The notes below the pieces were generated by a model. The model had not been told where the DNA came from. It ran no database searches and saw only the letters and a program-made list of their open reading frames with translations. The position numbers were made by a program, and so were the translations under genes. Below are positions 1-9,542 of a DNA stretch of 64,000 bases, piece by piece; within the stretch, counting starts at the first letter, position 1, and each line of letters opens with the position of its first letter. Origin of the DNA: an uncultured Hungatella sp. (lineage in GTDB: Bacteria > Bacillota > Clostridia > Lachnospirales > Lachnospiraceae). The stretch lies in contig CAMUJH010000001.1 in NCBI GenBank assembly GCA_947089145.1, positions 109,599 through 173,598 on the forward strand, written 5' to 3'.

Positions 1-3000
1 TAGCTGCCCCGTTATACAGCGCTTCCACCACCTTCCCTTTGACGCCGGCGCCGTACCTCAGCGGCACCGCCACAATTCTGGTGGTGTCATACAGCCGTAC
101 CAGTTCCTCCTCGCTGACAAATCCCTTAATTATAATTCCATTGCCAGGCTGCTCCAAATCTCGGATTTCCTGGGTCACTTTGGAACCTGCCACATAAAAG
201 ACGGGCGGCTTCTGTCCGGCCTTTTCCATCTGCAGGCGAATCAGAGGATAGACTTCTTTTACAAACCACCAAACCGCGTCCGCATTAGGCGGATGGGCAA
301 ATCCTCCTACAAATAAGATCCCTTCCCTCTTGGCAAAGTCCTCTGGAATGTCCGTCCGGAACTCGTCGTATACATATGCCACAATGTCCTTTACCGGAAT
401 ATCCTCGTCGATTGCTTTGATGGCATCTCTCTCCACATAGGACGGATAATAGGATACCGCGGCTTTATACATTAGCGACAGCTCCACAGATCTCCAATAT
501 TCTGACGACTCCTTTTTCTCTGGGTCCCCCGTCAGCTCGTACTCCCGCCCTTCCCTTAAAAAATGCAGGTCATGACCGTAATATATGATCTTAATATCTG
601 TGTTTTCTTTTATATAATCAATATATTTCGATGCAATATGGGGCCTGTTTAAATAAGCAAATTGAATGTCACTGCCATGATTCCTTAACCACTCCCAGAT
701 CCCCGCCTGGTAATCCTGCCCATAGAGTATCTCAATGCCCATTTGCTGCAGTACTGTGGAATACGGCTCCTCGTGCAGGAAATTATCTCCCAAAAACTTC
801 ACCGCATATCCCATTTTCAAAAACATTTTAAGATATTGGAATGTGGTCTTGGAGCCTGCATCCCTGTCATAAGTGGGCACATAGTGATCCACCACAAGAA
901 TCATCGGCTTGCCCATGCTTCTCTCCCTGGCCCGGAACGGATCAGGGTTCCCGTTGTTCTCGCATTGTCCGGCCAACTCTTGTGCCCACTTCTCTTTCAG
1001 CTTTTGGCTGTTTATTGTCTGATACCGTTTCAGCCCGGTGCCCAAAACGTCGGTTCCATTGGAAATTCCTTCGAAATGAATCACTTTGGACAGCGGCTGA
1101 TACACCACGCGATAACCGGCCTTTCTCACTGCAAAGGCCAGATCCGAGTCTTCGCAGTAGGCTGGGGCAAACCGCTGATCAAAGCCGCCTATCTGTTGCC
1201 ACAAAGCATTGGAAAGCAGAATCGCCGCACCGGAAATATAGTCTACGTCCTTTACATAATTGTACTCCGGCTTGTCCGGATCATCCAGCCGGCCATAATT
1301 CCACCCGGAACCATCGCTCCAGATTATGCCGCCTGCCTCCTGGAGCCGCCCGTCAGGGTACACCAGCTTCGACCCGGTCATGCCGATAGAGGCATCGGAT
1401 TCTATCAGATTGACCAGGGAACTAAGCCACCCTTCTGTAACCTGAGTGTCATTGTTGAGAAACATTACATACTTTCCCCTGGCAGACTTGGCTCCGTTAT
1501 TACAGTTGCGCAGAAACCCCTGATTGGAAGTATTTCTGCAGATCACAAGTCCCTCCGCATACCGTTCCAGGTTTGCGGTCCCGTCTGTAGACACGTCATC
1601 CGCAATGATCACTTCATAATCCACGTCTTTCGTGTGCTCCAATATAGATACCAGGCAGGCATACGTATAATGAATCTGATTATATACGGGGATGATAATG
1701 GACACCATGGGATTGTCCGTCCTGGTGAATTTCAGTTTCCCATGCTCCCGGTATTGGCTTCCGATGACAAAATCGCCTTCCAGCAGATTCTTTCCCTCCT
1801 CAGACCCATACAGTTTTATGGAGCGGACAGGATGCAGCACGTACTCCTTTACAAGAGCCAGCTTTTTCCGCTTCACGGACCCTTTCGGAAATCTGGCGTT
1901 AAACGCTTCTCCCAGCCTCCTCCTTATCTTAAATACCAGTGCCTCATGCCTGTTAAGATAATCAAGCGTCTTGGCCATCTCTCCGATTTCCCGCCGCAGA
2001 TCCTTTATGATAATCTCCAGATTGGTCACATGGTTCTGGGTCAGCCGCTGGACTTCTGTCATCTTCCGGATAGTCCCGTCCCTTTCCCTCAACTGCATGC
2101 GGGACTGGTTCCGAAGCTGTTCCAGACGCTCTTTCGTCCTCTCTAACTCCCTGTCTGTCTTTGTCAGTTCCCGGAAAGTTTTGGTTCTCACATAAAAATT
2201 TTCCAGATAAATCTTCTGATTTTCCCCATGGACATAAGCCTGAAAGCTTTTCTCCATGTCTTCATAGAGACTTGCCGCCTCTTTTGTAATGCCGAATTCC
2301 TTAAGCCAGTCCTCTGCCTGGCCATAGGCCGTCAAAAGGCTGCGGTACTGTCTGTAAAAGTAAAACAGCATCCGGTATTTCACATATTCCAAAGGCACGG
2401 GAAAGAAAAACACCCACTCATAATCCAGGCAGTATGTTTCCTCCCCCAAAAGAATATTTTCAAACAGCATATCAATATTGGAAACCTGAAGACTCTCGCT
2501 GCCCTCCAGCCCCTTACCGGGCAGTTCTCCAAACACCCTGGCAAACTCCGGCGTCACCTGGAAAGGCTGAAGACAGGACGGGTCCGCCGCAAGCACGGTT
2601 TCCATGGCTTCTTTCACCGTATCAACAGGCGCCTGCCCGTCTCTCACTGCCTGCCCCAGCTGCTCTGACAATGTATGCCCCACAATATACGGAAACCCTG
2701 CGCTGCCGTCCGCAACGGCAGGCATGGCGAATTTCAGATTCAGGTGCTGTCTGTTAAGCCCTATGCATTTTTCCTTAAAAGAGGCAATATGCTCCGCTCC
2801 GTCTGCCGCCAAGGCGGTCTTCTCTACCCGTCTGGGCTTTCCGAAAATTACCGTCCTAATCTGGAACGCTTCTTTCCTGGTGCGGTTGTATTTTATATAT
2901 TCAGCCCTCTCTTCATCCCCTGATCCCCCGCCCTGGCGCCAGATTGCCAAATATGCGTTGGCATAGCGGTCAAACTGCCCGTCCTCGCACACGGCGTCAT

Positions 3001-3745
3001 AGGACGCGCCTATATCAAGGGCCAGATAGGGAGGATAGTCGTAGGCAGTTACCGTGTCAGTCAAATCCCCTTTTCCCGGAAGATACTCATCTGAAAAGAT
3101 CGTTACAGGAATGCGGTAATCCGGCATAGGGTAGTAAAACTTCACATCCTGTCCCCTGTCCTCGTCTGACAAAAGCCTTATAAGCGCAGATTTAGAAAAG
3201 CTGAATGCATCCTTCTTGGCTCCGGCCCAGTATTTGAGGCCAAAAGGATTGCAGGCGGCCACAAGCAGTTCTCCCTCCGGCTTCAGCAAGGCTTTCGCAG
3301 CCCGTATCTCCTCTCCGGCGTTTTCCCCCAGAGTACCTGCAAATACGATATAATCATACTTTTTTGCGAAAGCTTCTTTTATGCTTCCGCCCTGCAGGGC
3401 ATAACTGCAGATTTCTCCTTTATAGTAGCTGATATTCTGCCGCCCTGCCAGTTCTCTGTGGCGCAGGCAATTTACCTCCAGATTCTCTTCCGAACTGTCC
3501 AGCACATCCACATGAGCCGTCTTTCGGCTGTAAACACCTGTCAGGGCGCCGTAGCCGGCCCCCACCTCCAGCAAACATGCGTCAGCCCGAAAAGGATACC
3601 ACTCCATCAGATTCTCTCTCTGATCCGAAAGGGCGTACAGGTAGTCAAGCCTTACGTGTTCCTTTAAGGCCTGCTTTCTATCCCCCTTATAAGTTTTTAA
3701 GATCCGTATCAGCTCCCTGCTGATATCCCCGCTGTCTCTGCTCAT
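1..3745 (-). CDS. Methyltransferase / kinase-like / coiled-coil / GT2 / GT4 multidomain polysaccharide enzyme (WbdD-like N-terminus), C-terminus cut by window edge
   Basis: The reading frame is open from the ATG at 3745 to the window edge, giving 1248 residues with no stop. Residues 55-190 form a class I SAM methyltransferase with motif I LEVGAGYGALTG at 59-70. Residues 285-460 look like a protein-kinase fold: K309 in a beta-3-like strand (RRVEKTAL), E318 in an alpha-C-like position, D425 and N430 in NIDMLFENIL, and D441 in LDYEW. Residues about 525-600 are a charged coiled coil. A GT2 domain starts near 672 (VSIIIPVYNQ, later FLNNDTQV, and GGFDQRFAPAYCEDSDL), and a GT4 domain starts near 935 and is still open at the edge. 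MT, kinase and coil in this order is the layout of WbdD, which caps and measures ABC-exported O antigens; that role here is inference. It follows the Wzt gene by 34 bp and is probably the last step of the locus. The missing tail is likely under 150 residues. Confidence 0.85.
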   Translation of the reverse strand, partial: MSRDSGDISRELIRILKTYKGDRKQALKEHVRLDYLYALSDQRENLMEWYPFRADACLLEVGAGYGALTGVYSRKTAHVDVLDSSEENLEVNCLRHRELAGRQNISYYKGEICSYALQGGSIKEAFAKKYDYIVFAGTLGENAGEEIRAAKALLKPEGELLVAACNPFGLKYWAGAKKDAFSFSKSALIRLLSDEDRGQDVKFYYPMPDYRIPVTIFSDEYLPGKGDLTDTVTAYDYPPYLALDIGASYDAVCEDGQFDRYANAYLAIWRQGGGSGDEERAEYIKYNRTRKEAFQIRTVIFGKPRRVEKTALAADGAEHIASFKEKCIGLNRQHLNLKFAMPAVADGSAGFPYIVGHTLSEQLGQAVRDGQAPVDTVKEAMETVLAADPSCLQPFQVTPEFARVFGELPGKGLEGSESLQVSNIDMLFENILLGEETYCLDYEWVFFFPVPLEYVKYRMLFYFYRQYRSLLTAYGQAEDWLKEFGITKEAASLYEDMEKSFQAYVHGENQKIYLENFYVRTKTFRELTKTDRELERTKERLEQLRNQSRMQLRERDGTIRKMTEVQRLTQNHVTNLEIIIKDLRREIGEMAKTLDYLNRHEALVFKIRRRLGEAFNARFPKGSVKRKKLALVKEYVLHPVRSIKLYGSEEGKNLLEGDFVIGSQYREHGKLKFTRTDNPMVSIIIPVYNQIHYTYACLVSILEHTKDVDYEVIIADDVSTDGTANLERYAEGLVICRNTSNQGFLRNCNNGAKSARGKYVMFLNNDTQVTEGWLSSLVNLIESDASIGMTGSKLVYPDGRLQEAGGIIWSDGSGWNYGRLDDPDKPEYNYVKDVDYISGAAILLSNALWQQIGGFDQRFAPAYCEDSDLAFAVRKAGYRVVYQPLSKVIHFEGISNGTDVLGTGLKRYQTINSQKLKEKWAQELAGQCENNGNPDPFRARERSMGKPMILVVDHYVPTYDRDAGSKTTFQYLKMFLKMGYAVKFLGDNFLHEEPYSTVLQQMGIEILYGQDYQAGIWEWLRNHGSDIQFAYLNRPHIASKYIDYIKENTDIKIIYYGHDLHFLREGREYELTGDPEKKESSEYWRSVELSLMYKAAVSYYPSYVERDAIKAIDEDIPVKDIVAYVYDEFRTDIPEDFAKREGILFVGGFAHPPNADAVWWFVKEVYPLIRLQMEKAGQKPPVFYVAGSKVTQEIRDLEQPGNGIIIKGFVSEEELVRLYDTTRIVAVPLRYGAGVKGKVVEALYNGAA

Positions 3746-3779
3746 CTTTCCTCCATACCGGACAGTACAAGTCCTTTAT

Positions 3780-5102
3780 TTAGTTCCCTGAGCTTCCTGC
3801 CTCAATCTTCTTGGCCTCCACCACTGACTCCATATCATAGACGCCCACAGTATTCTTATTAGAAATAACCGTAATATTAGCCACGTCGTACAGCCTGTGA
3901 TAGACCACGTGTTCCCCCATCTCAAACCCTGTGCAGCTCATGGACAGCAGGTATTCTCCCCCCTGAAGCGTCATTTTCTGAGTAAAAGAAACCTCATATT
4001 CATCTCCGCTTTTTACCGGCCTGATATCCGCTCCTTCGAACATGGTGTTGGTCCCGCTGAGTTCCGTTCCCTTCTTGTCCTTAATGGTATACGTAAAGAT
4101 GGGCGCCTGAATGGCTGCATGAAAACGTATTTTCTCTTTTATGGTAAAATTCTCGCCTTTCAGCAAAAGATTTGTAATATTCCCCCGCTCATCCAAAAGC
4201 CCCAGATCATAGATCTCAGCCCGTCCGTCACCATATTCTGTCCGGCTGCTGTTAATGGTCAGTTTCTCCTTCATCAGCCCGCCTGCCCTGTCCCGTTTTG
4301 ATCCGTTTTCCCTGGCATCCTCCCCGGAGAAATCATTCATCTCCTCCAGTTCCTCTTCCAGAGAGTCCATCTGGTTGGCCAGAATCTTTTTATACAGATC
4401 CACCATGTGCCCCGGAGGGCCTTCTGCCACAAAATTGCCTTTATTCAGAAGCACCACCTTATGGCAGTATTTGATAATGCTTCCCATGTCATGGGTCACC
4501 ATCAGAATGGTTGTCCCTTTCTCGCGGATCTCTTCCATCCGCCTGTAGCACTTGGACTGAAAAAAAACATCCCCCACGGACAGAGCCTCGTCCACGATCA
4601 AAATCTCCGGCTCCACGTTAATGGCCAAAGCAAAAGCCAGCCGCACAAACATACCGCTGGAATAAGTCTTTACCGGCTGATAGACAAAGTCCCCTATGTC
4701 CGCAAAGTCCAGAATATCCTGAAGCTTTCCGTCCATCTCTTTCTTTGAAAATCCCATCATGGTGCCGTTCATATAGATATTTTCAATCCCTGTATAATCG
4801 GAATTAAACCCGGCCCCCAGCTCCAGAAGGGCCGAAATATTCCCTTTCACCTCCACGGTTCCCGTAGTAGGAGATAAAACCCCGGTAATAATTTTCAAAA
4901 TCGTAGATTTCCCCGACCCGTTGGTGCCGATAATCCCCACCGTCTCCCCTTTCTTCACCTGAAAAGAGAGATTGTTGAGGGCATAGAACTTCTTATGATA
5001 CTCTTTATGCCCCGGATGCAGGGATTCCTTCAGCCGGTCAATGGGTTTCTCATACATTTTATAGATTTTCGTCACGTCTTTTACCGTTATTGCATTTTCC
5101 AT
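3780..5102 (-). CDS. wzt: Polysaccharide ABC exporter ATPase with C-terminal cargo-binding domain (Wzt/TagH type)
   Basis: This is the ATPase of an ABC-2 exporter that moves finished glycans across the membrane. The nucleotide-binding domain shows Walker A GTNGSGKST, signature YSSGMFVRLAFA and Walker B EILIVDEAL. After about residue 250 comes a beta-rich domain of the Wzt_C kind, which in Gram-negative homologs recognises the modified end of the polymer. The length (about 440) fits the long, cargo-selective Wzt class and exceeds a plain TagH-like NBD. AAAGG lies six bases before the ATG at 5102; an ATG at 5108 directly abuts it and is less likely. The permease gene is 14 bp upstream and the WbdD-like enzyme gene is downstream. 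Confidence 0.9.
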   Translation of the reverse strand: MENAITVKDVTKIYKMYEKPIDRLKESLHPGHKEYHKKFYALNNLSFQVKKGETVGIIGTNGSGKSTILKIITGVLSPTTGTVEVKGNISALLELGAGFNSDYTGIENIYMNGTMMGFSKKEMDGKLQDILDFADIGDFVYQPVKTYSSGMFVRLAFALAINVEPEILIVDEALSVGDVFFQSKCYRRMEEIREKGTTILMVTHDMGSIIKYCHKVVLLNKGNFVAEGPPGHMVDLYKKILANQMDSLEEELEEMNDFSGEDARENGSKRDRAGGLMKEKLTINSSRTEYGDGRAEIYDLGLLDERGNITNLLLKGENFTIKEKIRFHAAIQAPIFTYTIKDKKGTELSGTNTMFEGADIRPVKSGDEYEVSFTQKMTLQGGEYLLSMSCTGFEMGEHVVYHRLYDVANITVISNKNTVGVYDMESVVEAKKIEAGSSGN

Positions 5103-5116
5103 AGTCATCCTTTCAT

Positions 5117-5935
5117 CTACAGCACATCTGAAAAATGCGGCCTCAGCCTTTTAAACACTTTAAGCCCCACCAAAAATATGCATATGGTTACTGCCCAAAA
5201 ATACACTGTCAGTCTGGGCTTCTCCCAAAATCCGTTTCCTAAAAGCATGCTGTCCCGGTATCCGGACACTACATAATACATGGGGTTCAGCTTTATAATT
5301 TTGCACAGCAGGGGATAATAGGACCTGTCTGCAAACTGCTCCTCCTGCCACATGATGGGAATCAGCCACATGCCAAACTGCAGGCAGATGCCCACAATCT
5401 GAGCCATATCCTTAAAAAACACCTGTATGGCGCTGGTAAAATAGACAATGGCCATGGAAAACATGGTAACCGCAAAGGTATAGTACGCCGTCTGAAGCCA
5501 GCTTATCCTGGGCATCCATCCAAAGCACAGATACATCCCCGCCATGATGGCAACAAAAATAACATGGACAATCAGGCAGGAAAGTATCTTTATGATCGGC
5601 AGGACTTCTACCCGGAATACCACCTTTTTCACCAGATAGCTGTACTCCTGCAGGCAGTTGGTTCCCGCATTCAGCACCTCGCTGAAATAGAACCATGGTA
5701 CGATTCCCGGCACCAGCCACAGCACATAGGGAACCCCCTCAATAGGGCTGCCGCTTCGAAGCCCTATGCCAAACACAAAATAATAGATAAGCACCGTGAC
5801 AATCGGCTGGACAAACATCCAGACCACGCCAAAGTAGGACCCTACAAACCGCTTCCGAAAGTCAGCCTTTGCCAGATCCCCTATGAGCCTTCGCTTTTTA
5901 ATGATATCCTTTCCCAGGGATATTACATAATCCAT
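5117..5935 (-). CDS. wzm: Polysaccharide ABC exporter permease (Wzm/TagG type)
   Basis: This 272-residue integral membrane protein of the ABC-2 family has about six hydrophobic segments. The N-terminal cytoplasmic stretch ends in DFRKRFVGSYFGVVWMFVQP, the typical entry to the first membrane helix of O-antigen and teichoic-acid export permeases. The partner ATPase gene follows immediately, so the two form one exporter. GGAAGGGATTGT precedes the ATG. The upstream neighbour is an RmlC-type epimerase, which suggests a deoxyhexose-containing cargo. Wzm and TagG cannot be told apart by sequence inspection alone. Confidence 0.9.
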   Translation of the reverse strand: MDYVISLGKDIIKKRRLIGDLAKADFRKRFVGSYFGVVWMFVQPIVTVLIYYFVFGIGLRSGSPIEGVPYVLWLVPGIVPWFYFSEVLNAGTNCLQEYSYLVKKVVFRVEVLPIIKILSCLIVHVIFVAIMAGMYLCFGWMPRISWLQTAYYTFAVTMFSMAIVYFTSAIQVFFKDMAQIVGICLQFGMWLIPIMWQEEQFADRSYYPLLCKIIKLNPMYYVVSGYRDSMLLGNGFWEKPRLTVYFWAVTICIFLVGLKVFKRLRPHFSDVL

Positions 5936-5947
5936 ACAATCCCTTCC

Positions 5948-6511
5948 TTACGCTTCCTGGAATTTAAAGGTATCCTTTAACCCGCCCCATTTCTGATCCT
6001 TCTCAGAGATAATCAGCTTCATCTGATCCTCAATGGGCCACTGCACCCCTATCTCAGGGTCATTCCACGCAAGTCCGCCCTCGTCACCGGGATGATAGAA
6101 GTCTGTACATTTATAGACAAACTCCGCCTCCTCCGAGAGAACCAAAAAGCCGTGGGCAAACCCTTCCGGAATATAAAATTGTTTCTTATTCTCCGCAGAC
6201 AGCTCCACTCCAAACCACTTTCCATATGTTTTGGAATTGGCCCGCAGATCTACAGCCACATCAAACACGGCCCCCCTTACTACTCTTACCAGTTTGCCCT
6301 GGGGAAACTGTTTCTGGAAATGAAGCCCTCTCAGAACACCTTTCACGGACATGGACTGGTTATCCTGTACAAATATCATATCCAGCCCTGCCTCTCTGAA
6401 ATCATTCTGATTGTAAGTTTCTACAAAATATCCTCTCTCGTCTTTGAACACGGTGGGTTCAATCACGTAAAGCCCTTCTATGTCACATGGTGTTACTGTT
6501 ATCTTACCCAT
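5948..6511 (-). CDS. rfbC: dTDP-4-dehydrorhamnose 3,5-epimerase (RmlC family)
   Basis: This cupin-fold epimerase of the dTDP-L-rhamnose pathway isomerises C3 and C5 of dTDP-4-keto-6-deoxyglucose. The 187-residue length is standard. Diagnostic blocks are YFVETYNQNDF, the SMSVKGVLRGLHFQ block carrying the catalytic histidine, GKLVRVVRGAVFDVAVDLR, and IPEGFAHGFLVLSEEAEF. GAGGAGAATTTAGT precedes the ATG. RmlA, RmlB and RmlD are not in this window, so the rest of the pathway must lie elsewhere, or the enzyme may serve a related 6-deoxysugar. It sits directly before the Wzm/Wzt exporter genes. Confidence 0.92.
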   Translation of the reverse strand: MGKITVTPCDIEGLYVIEPTVFKDERGYFVETYNQNDFREAGLDMIFVQDNQSMSVKGVLRGLHFQKQFPQGKLVRVVRGAVFDVAVDLRANSKTYGKWFGVELSAENKKQFYIPEGFAHGFLVLSEEAEFVYKCTDFYHPGDEGGLAWNDPEIGVQWPIEDQMKLIISEKDQKWGGLKDTFKFQEA

Positions 6512-6572
6512 ACTAAATTCTCCTCACTTTTTCTTTAGCCGCAGGCATCTGCAAAACTTTGCACAAAGCCCC

Positions 6573-8240
6573 TTACAGCCTCATGCTTACAACGGAATAC
6601 AGACGAAGAATCACATAGCCGTTAGTGCAGCACATCAGATACAATATACTACGGTTTCCATTCTTTGTCAAAACTATGACATTATTTTTAAATGCCATTA
6701 GCAGCACCGGCAGGAACGGGAGAAAATATCTTCCCTGAACTCCGCTTATAACCGGAGAGCTTAAAGGCGTCCAGGCAATCAGCATGGAGGCCATAGCCGC
6801 AAAGCCGCAAAGCGCGCACATGACGCAGATCCAAATGCGGTTTCCCGCTGACATCCTCTGCGATTCTCCCGGCTTTTTCGCAGCCAGGCACAGCAGCGCG
6901 GCCGTAAACACTGCCACTGCGCCGTAGGGCACGTCCAGCACCGAGTCAAGATTGCCCAGGTATGCCCCGATCATAGTCATATGGTAATACTCAGCCTGCC
7001 ATAAAAGCGTCTGATAAAACATACGCACTGCCTGCAGGGGACGGTGAAGCAAAAGGCTTAAACTGTAGCCTGCCTCCTGGGACCATGGCACCACGCTCTC
7101 TGTCTCTGTGGCATACGATACAATGGTCTGGCCATTGACAAAGGTCATAGACAAGCCCCATGCCGCTGCCACGGCGGCGGCAGACAATAGCCATGGCTTC
7201 CACCCTCCGAACTTCTTTACGGGAATCAACAGGCACAGCCCCATTAATACCCCGTATATCAGCTTGCAGGGGCCCGCTGCGGCCATAATCCCGGCAATCA
7301 CCGCCACGTCGGCTGCCCGCACCCGCTCTTTCTCATAGGCCAGATCCAGACATACCGCCGACAGATAAAACATGCCCCCCAGGATCATCACATCATAAGA
7401 AAAGGATGCCGACAAATGCAGCGTCATAGGAAGCAGCGCCACTCCGAAAAGAACTTCTTTGCCAAAGGGAAGACGTCTCATGGCAAGGTATGTGGCTCCC
7501 ACGAAAAACAAAAGATTGCCAAGCCGTCCCATATAAAGAAGCATAATAGTGTTTAAGCCCAAAAGCCTTGCCAGAGAAATCCCCAGCGCCTGAGGAACAT
7601 AGGCGGCAGGAGTCGTGACAACAGGAGGATACGGGGAAAGGATCAGGGAATGTTTCAGCTGTTCTTGAGATTTGGCCGCCTTTGGGTACCTCTGCCCCCA
7701 GATTCCCTGCTGCCTTATGGTTTCATAAGTCTTTTCCTCAAGAAGCTCACCCAGATAGCCGGATTCTGCCGCCGTTTCCGCTGCAGGCTGCATATATCCG
7801 TCTTCGCTTTCCTCATACTCCCACTGGTCTTTTACATCCTCCGCCCAAATATCCTGCGGACGCACCAGAACATGGCCTGTGGCGGAGTTGGAGGGCTGCC
7901 CCAGAAAGCGGCTGGACAGCTGATACGCCCCCATATAGTGGCTGATCTCATCCGGGGCCGAAAGCGGTGGAAGAACCAGGAGATAAAAAATCCCCAGTGT
8001 TATCCCTGCCACGGCGTAGACTGTTTCAAGTTTCCTGCGGGGCCTGGTTTCATCAGGACAGAACATCTTTCCCAAAGCCCCAACAGCGGCGACAGTCCCT
8101 GCAAACAGCAGCAGATACTGCCCCACAAGCCACCTGTTTTTACTTTCCAAAGCCCCGGATTTTACATCCAGAAGATGCCACAGCCCGAAAGCTGCCACAG
8201 TCAGGCAGCCCCACAGCCAGGCCCTATTGTTCCTCTTCAT
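6573..8240 (-). CDS. DUF2142 polytopic membrane protein, putative GT-C-like enzyme of the polysaccharide locus
   Basis: This roughly 555-residue protein has about twelve hydrophobic segments and a large loop after the third (about residues 110-200), which contains PPLSAPDEISHYMGAYQLS. Membrane proteins with this early acidic motif after the first helices belong to DUF2142 and are usually found with surface-glycan genes. A lipid-linked sugar transferase role is plausible but not shown. The ATG at 8240 has GAGGAGAAAAGGC before it and is preferred over a TTG at 8255. The start overlaps the end of the DUF2304 gene by 17 bp, so the two are translationally coupled. Confidence 0.75.
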   Translation of the reverse strand: MKRNNRAWLWGCLTVAAFGLWHLLDVKSGALESKNRWLVGQYLLLFAGTVAAVGALGKMFCPDETRPRRKLETVYAVAGITLGIFYLLVLPPLSAPDEISHYMGAYQLSSRFLGQPSNSATGHVLVRPQDIWAEDVKDQWEYEESEDGYMQPAAETAAESGYLGELLEEKTYETIRQQGIWGQRYPKAAKSQEQLKHSLILSPYPPVVTTPAAYVPQALGISLARLLGLNTIMLLYMGRLGNLLFFVGATYLAMRRLPFGKEVLFGVALLPMTLHLSASFSYDVMILGGMFYLSAVCLDLAYEKERVRAADVAVIAGIMAAAGPCKLIYGVLMGLCLLIPVKKFGGWKPWLLSAAAVAAAWGLSMTFVNGQTIVSYATETESVVPWSQEAGYSLSLLLHRPLQAVRMFYQTLLWQAEYYHMTMIGAYLGNLDSVLDVPYGAVAVFTAALLCLAAKKPGESQRMSAGNRIWICVMCALCGFAAMASMLIAWTPLSSPVISGVQGRYFLPFLPVLLMAFKNNVIVLTKNGNRSILYLMCCTNGYVILRLYSVVSMRL

Positions 8241-8571
8241 GCCTTTTCTCCTCAAGAGCCATCTGCTGCACCAGTTCTTTAATTTTTGTCTCCAGCTGTG
8301 AGATCTGGATGGTCATATCAAATACTTTTACAATCAGCAGAAAAATCGCCATCAGAAACAGAAAATTGGCAGTGGAGTAGATCCCCAGAACCCTGGCGCA
8401 AAAATCTGCCGCCGCCGGAAAGATACTGTATATTACCAGCACAATTGCCAGAACTATCCAGAATATAGCGCTTTCTATCTGCACTTTGGACTGCCTTATC
8501 TTCCGCATCATCAGAAAAAAGGTTCCCACTGACACCAGAATCAGGGCAATCCGCAGGGTCATTGTCATCAT
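8224..8571 (-). CDS. DUF2304 small membrane protein
   Basis: This 115-residue protein has three hydrophobic segments followed by a charged amphipathic tail (QISQLETKIKELVQQMALEEKRHEEEQ region, likely coiled coil). The motif QSKVQIESAIFWIVLAIVL is typical of DUF2304 proteins, which are commonly encoded beside DPM1-like glycosyltransferases in glycan loci. The ATG at 8571 overlaps the TGA of the upstream GT2 gene in an ATGA junction, so this start is preferred over an ATG 48 bp further up. Its biochemical role is not established. Confidence 0.8.
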   Translation of the reverse strand: MMTMTLRIALILVSVGTFFLMMRKIRQSKVQIESAIFWIVLAIVLVIYSIFPAAADFCARVLGIYSTANFLFLMAIFLLIVKVFDMTIQISQLETKIKELVQQMALEEKRHEEEQ

Positions 8572-9542
8572 GCCTGCATCCCCCATTTCCTTTTCCAGTA
8601 CTCTCTGTTTCCCGTGCATCGCAAAATCATGGCTTTAGGCAGTTTTTTATACATTTTCCCTGTGCGGTATCCCATATATTTGCATCCGCTGCTTATAATG
8701 AGGGACGTAAGCAGCCAAAACCGTCCTGTCCGCAGAAGCCATGCCGCCGTATCTTTCACCAGGCGGATGCCTTCCCCCTCTGACCTAAGGCCGCTGAATA
8801 CTTCCGGATGTTCCGCCTGGGAAACTGCCAGATCAAAATTCCTCCGAAACTGTCCGCCAGGCGACAGATTATGAGAATGAATCACCTTGGCTTCTGCCTC
8901 GTAGACAACGGCATAGCCTGCCTTAAGGACTCCTGCCGCATAAACCATATCCTCATTAAAAATAGCGCTGTCCGCAAACCCGCCGTTCTTCACGAAGATG
9001 TCTCTCCGATAGGCGCAGCACACGTTGGACGCAAAATAGGTCTTGATTCCCAGCCTGGGCAGGTCGTTTAATGTCTTAACCGCCCCCTTGCCGGGATAAT
9101 TAAAGGCCCGCGTATGCCGCTCAATGGTGCGGCAGTCTTTGTCCGGCAGCTGTCTGGCATAAGCCATGGCCGCCTGCTGTCCCTGGGAACCCTCCTGTTC
9201 CAGCGCCTTTACCAGTTTCTCTACCAGATACTTATCGTAAGGCACCGCGTCATCCGTCATAAAAATCATCACGTCCGCGCCGGAATACCCGGCTGCCGTA
9301 TTTCTCGTGGCTCCATGGTCAAATTCCGCTTTGGAGACATGGTGGACTTCCAGCCCCCGGACAGCTTTGTATCCGTCCTCATTCCAATATCTTTTCTCCG
9401 TGTTCATCACAATAATCCGATTCACTTTATAGGTCTGCTTCTGAAGCATCTGCAGAAGTCTGGCAAACCGTTTTCCTGGTTTATACACCGGTATCAGCAC
9501 ATCCACTTCCGGCGGATTCTGCCATCTCATAGATTCCATCAC
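8568..9542 (-). CDS. Glycosyltransferase family 2 (rhamnosyltransferase-like)
   Basis: This 324-residue GT-A enzyme opens with VDVLIPVYKPGKRFARLLQML, has the metal-site region MIFMTDDAVPYDKYL and the acceptor-side segment GGFADSAIFNEDMVYAAGVLKAGY. It probably transfers a deoxyhexose from a nucleotide donor to the growing glycan; the rhamnosyl assignment rests on family resemblance and on the nearby rfbC. It is joined by ATGA overlaps to the flippase gene upstream and the DUF2304 gene downstream, which indicates a tight operon. Confidence 0.85.
   Translation of the reverse strand: MMESMRWQNPPEVDVLIPVYKPGKRFARLLQMLQKQTYKVNRIIVMNTEKRYWNEDGYKAVRGLEVHHVSKAEFDHGATRNTAAGYSGADVMIFMTDDAVPYDKYLVEKLVKALEQEGSQGQQAAMAYARQLPDKDCRTIERHTRAFNYPGKGAVKTLNDLPRLGIKTYFASNVCCAYRRDIFVKNGGFADSAIFNEDMVYAAGVLKAGYAVVYEAEAKVIHSHNLSPGGQFRRNFDLAVSQAEHPEVFSGLRSEGEGIRLVKDTAAWLLRTGRFWLLTSLIISSGCKYMGYRTGKMYKKLPKAMILRCTGNREYWKRKWGMQA

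Noticed and set aside
743-2146. A 467-codon open frame on the plus strand
   Set aside because: It lies antisense to the MT/kinase/GT gene, whose domains are clear. Its translation is proline- and histidine-rich without a recognisable domain.
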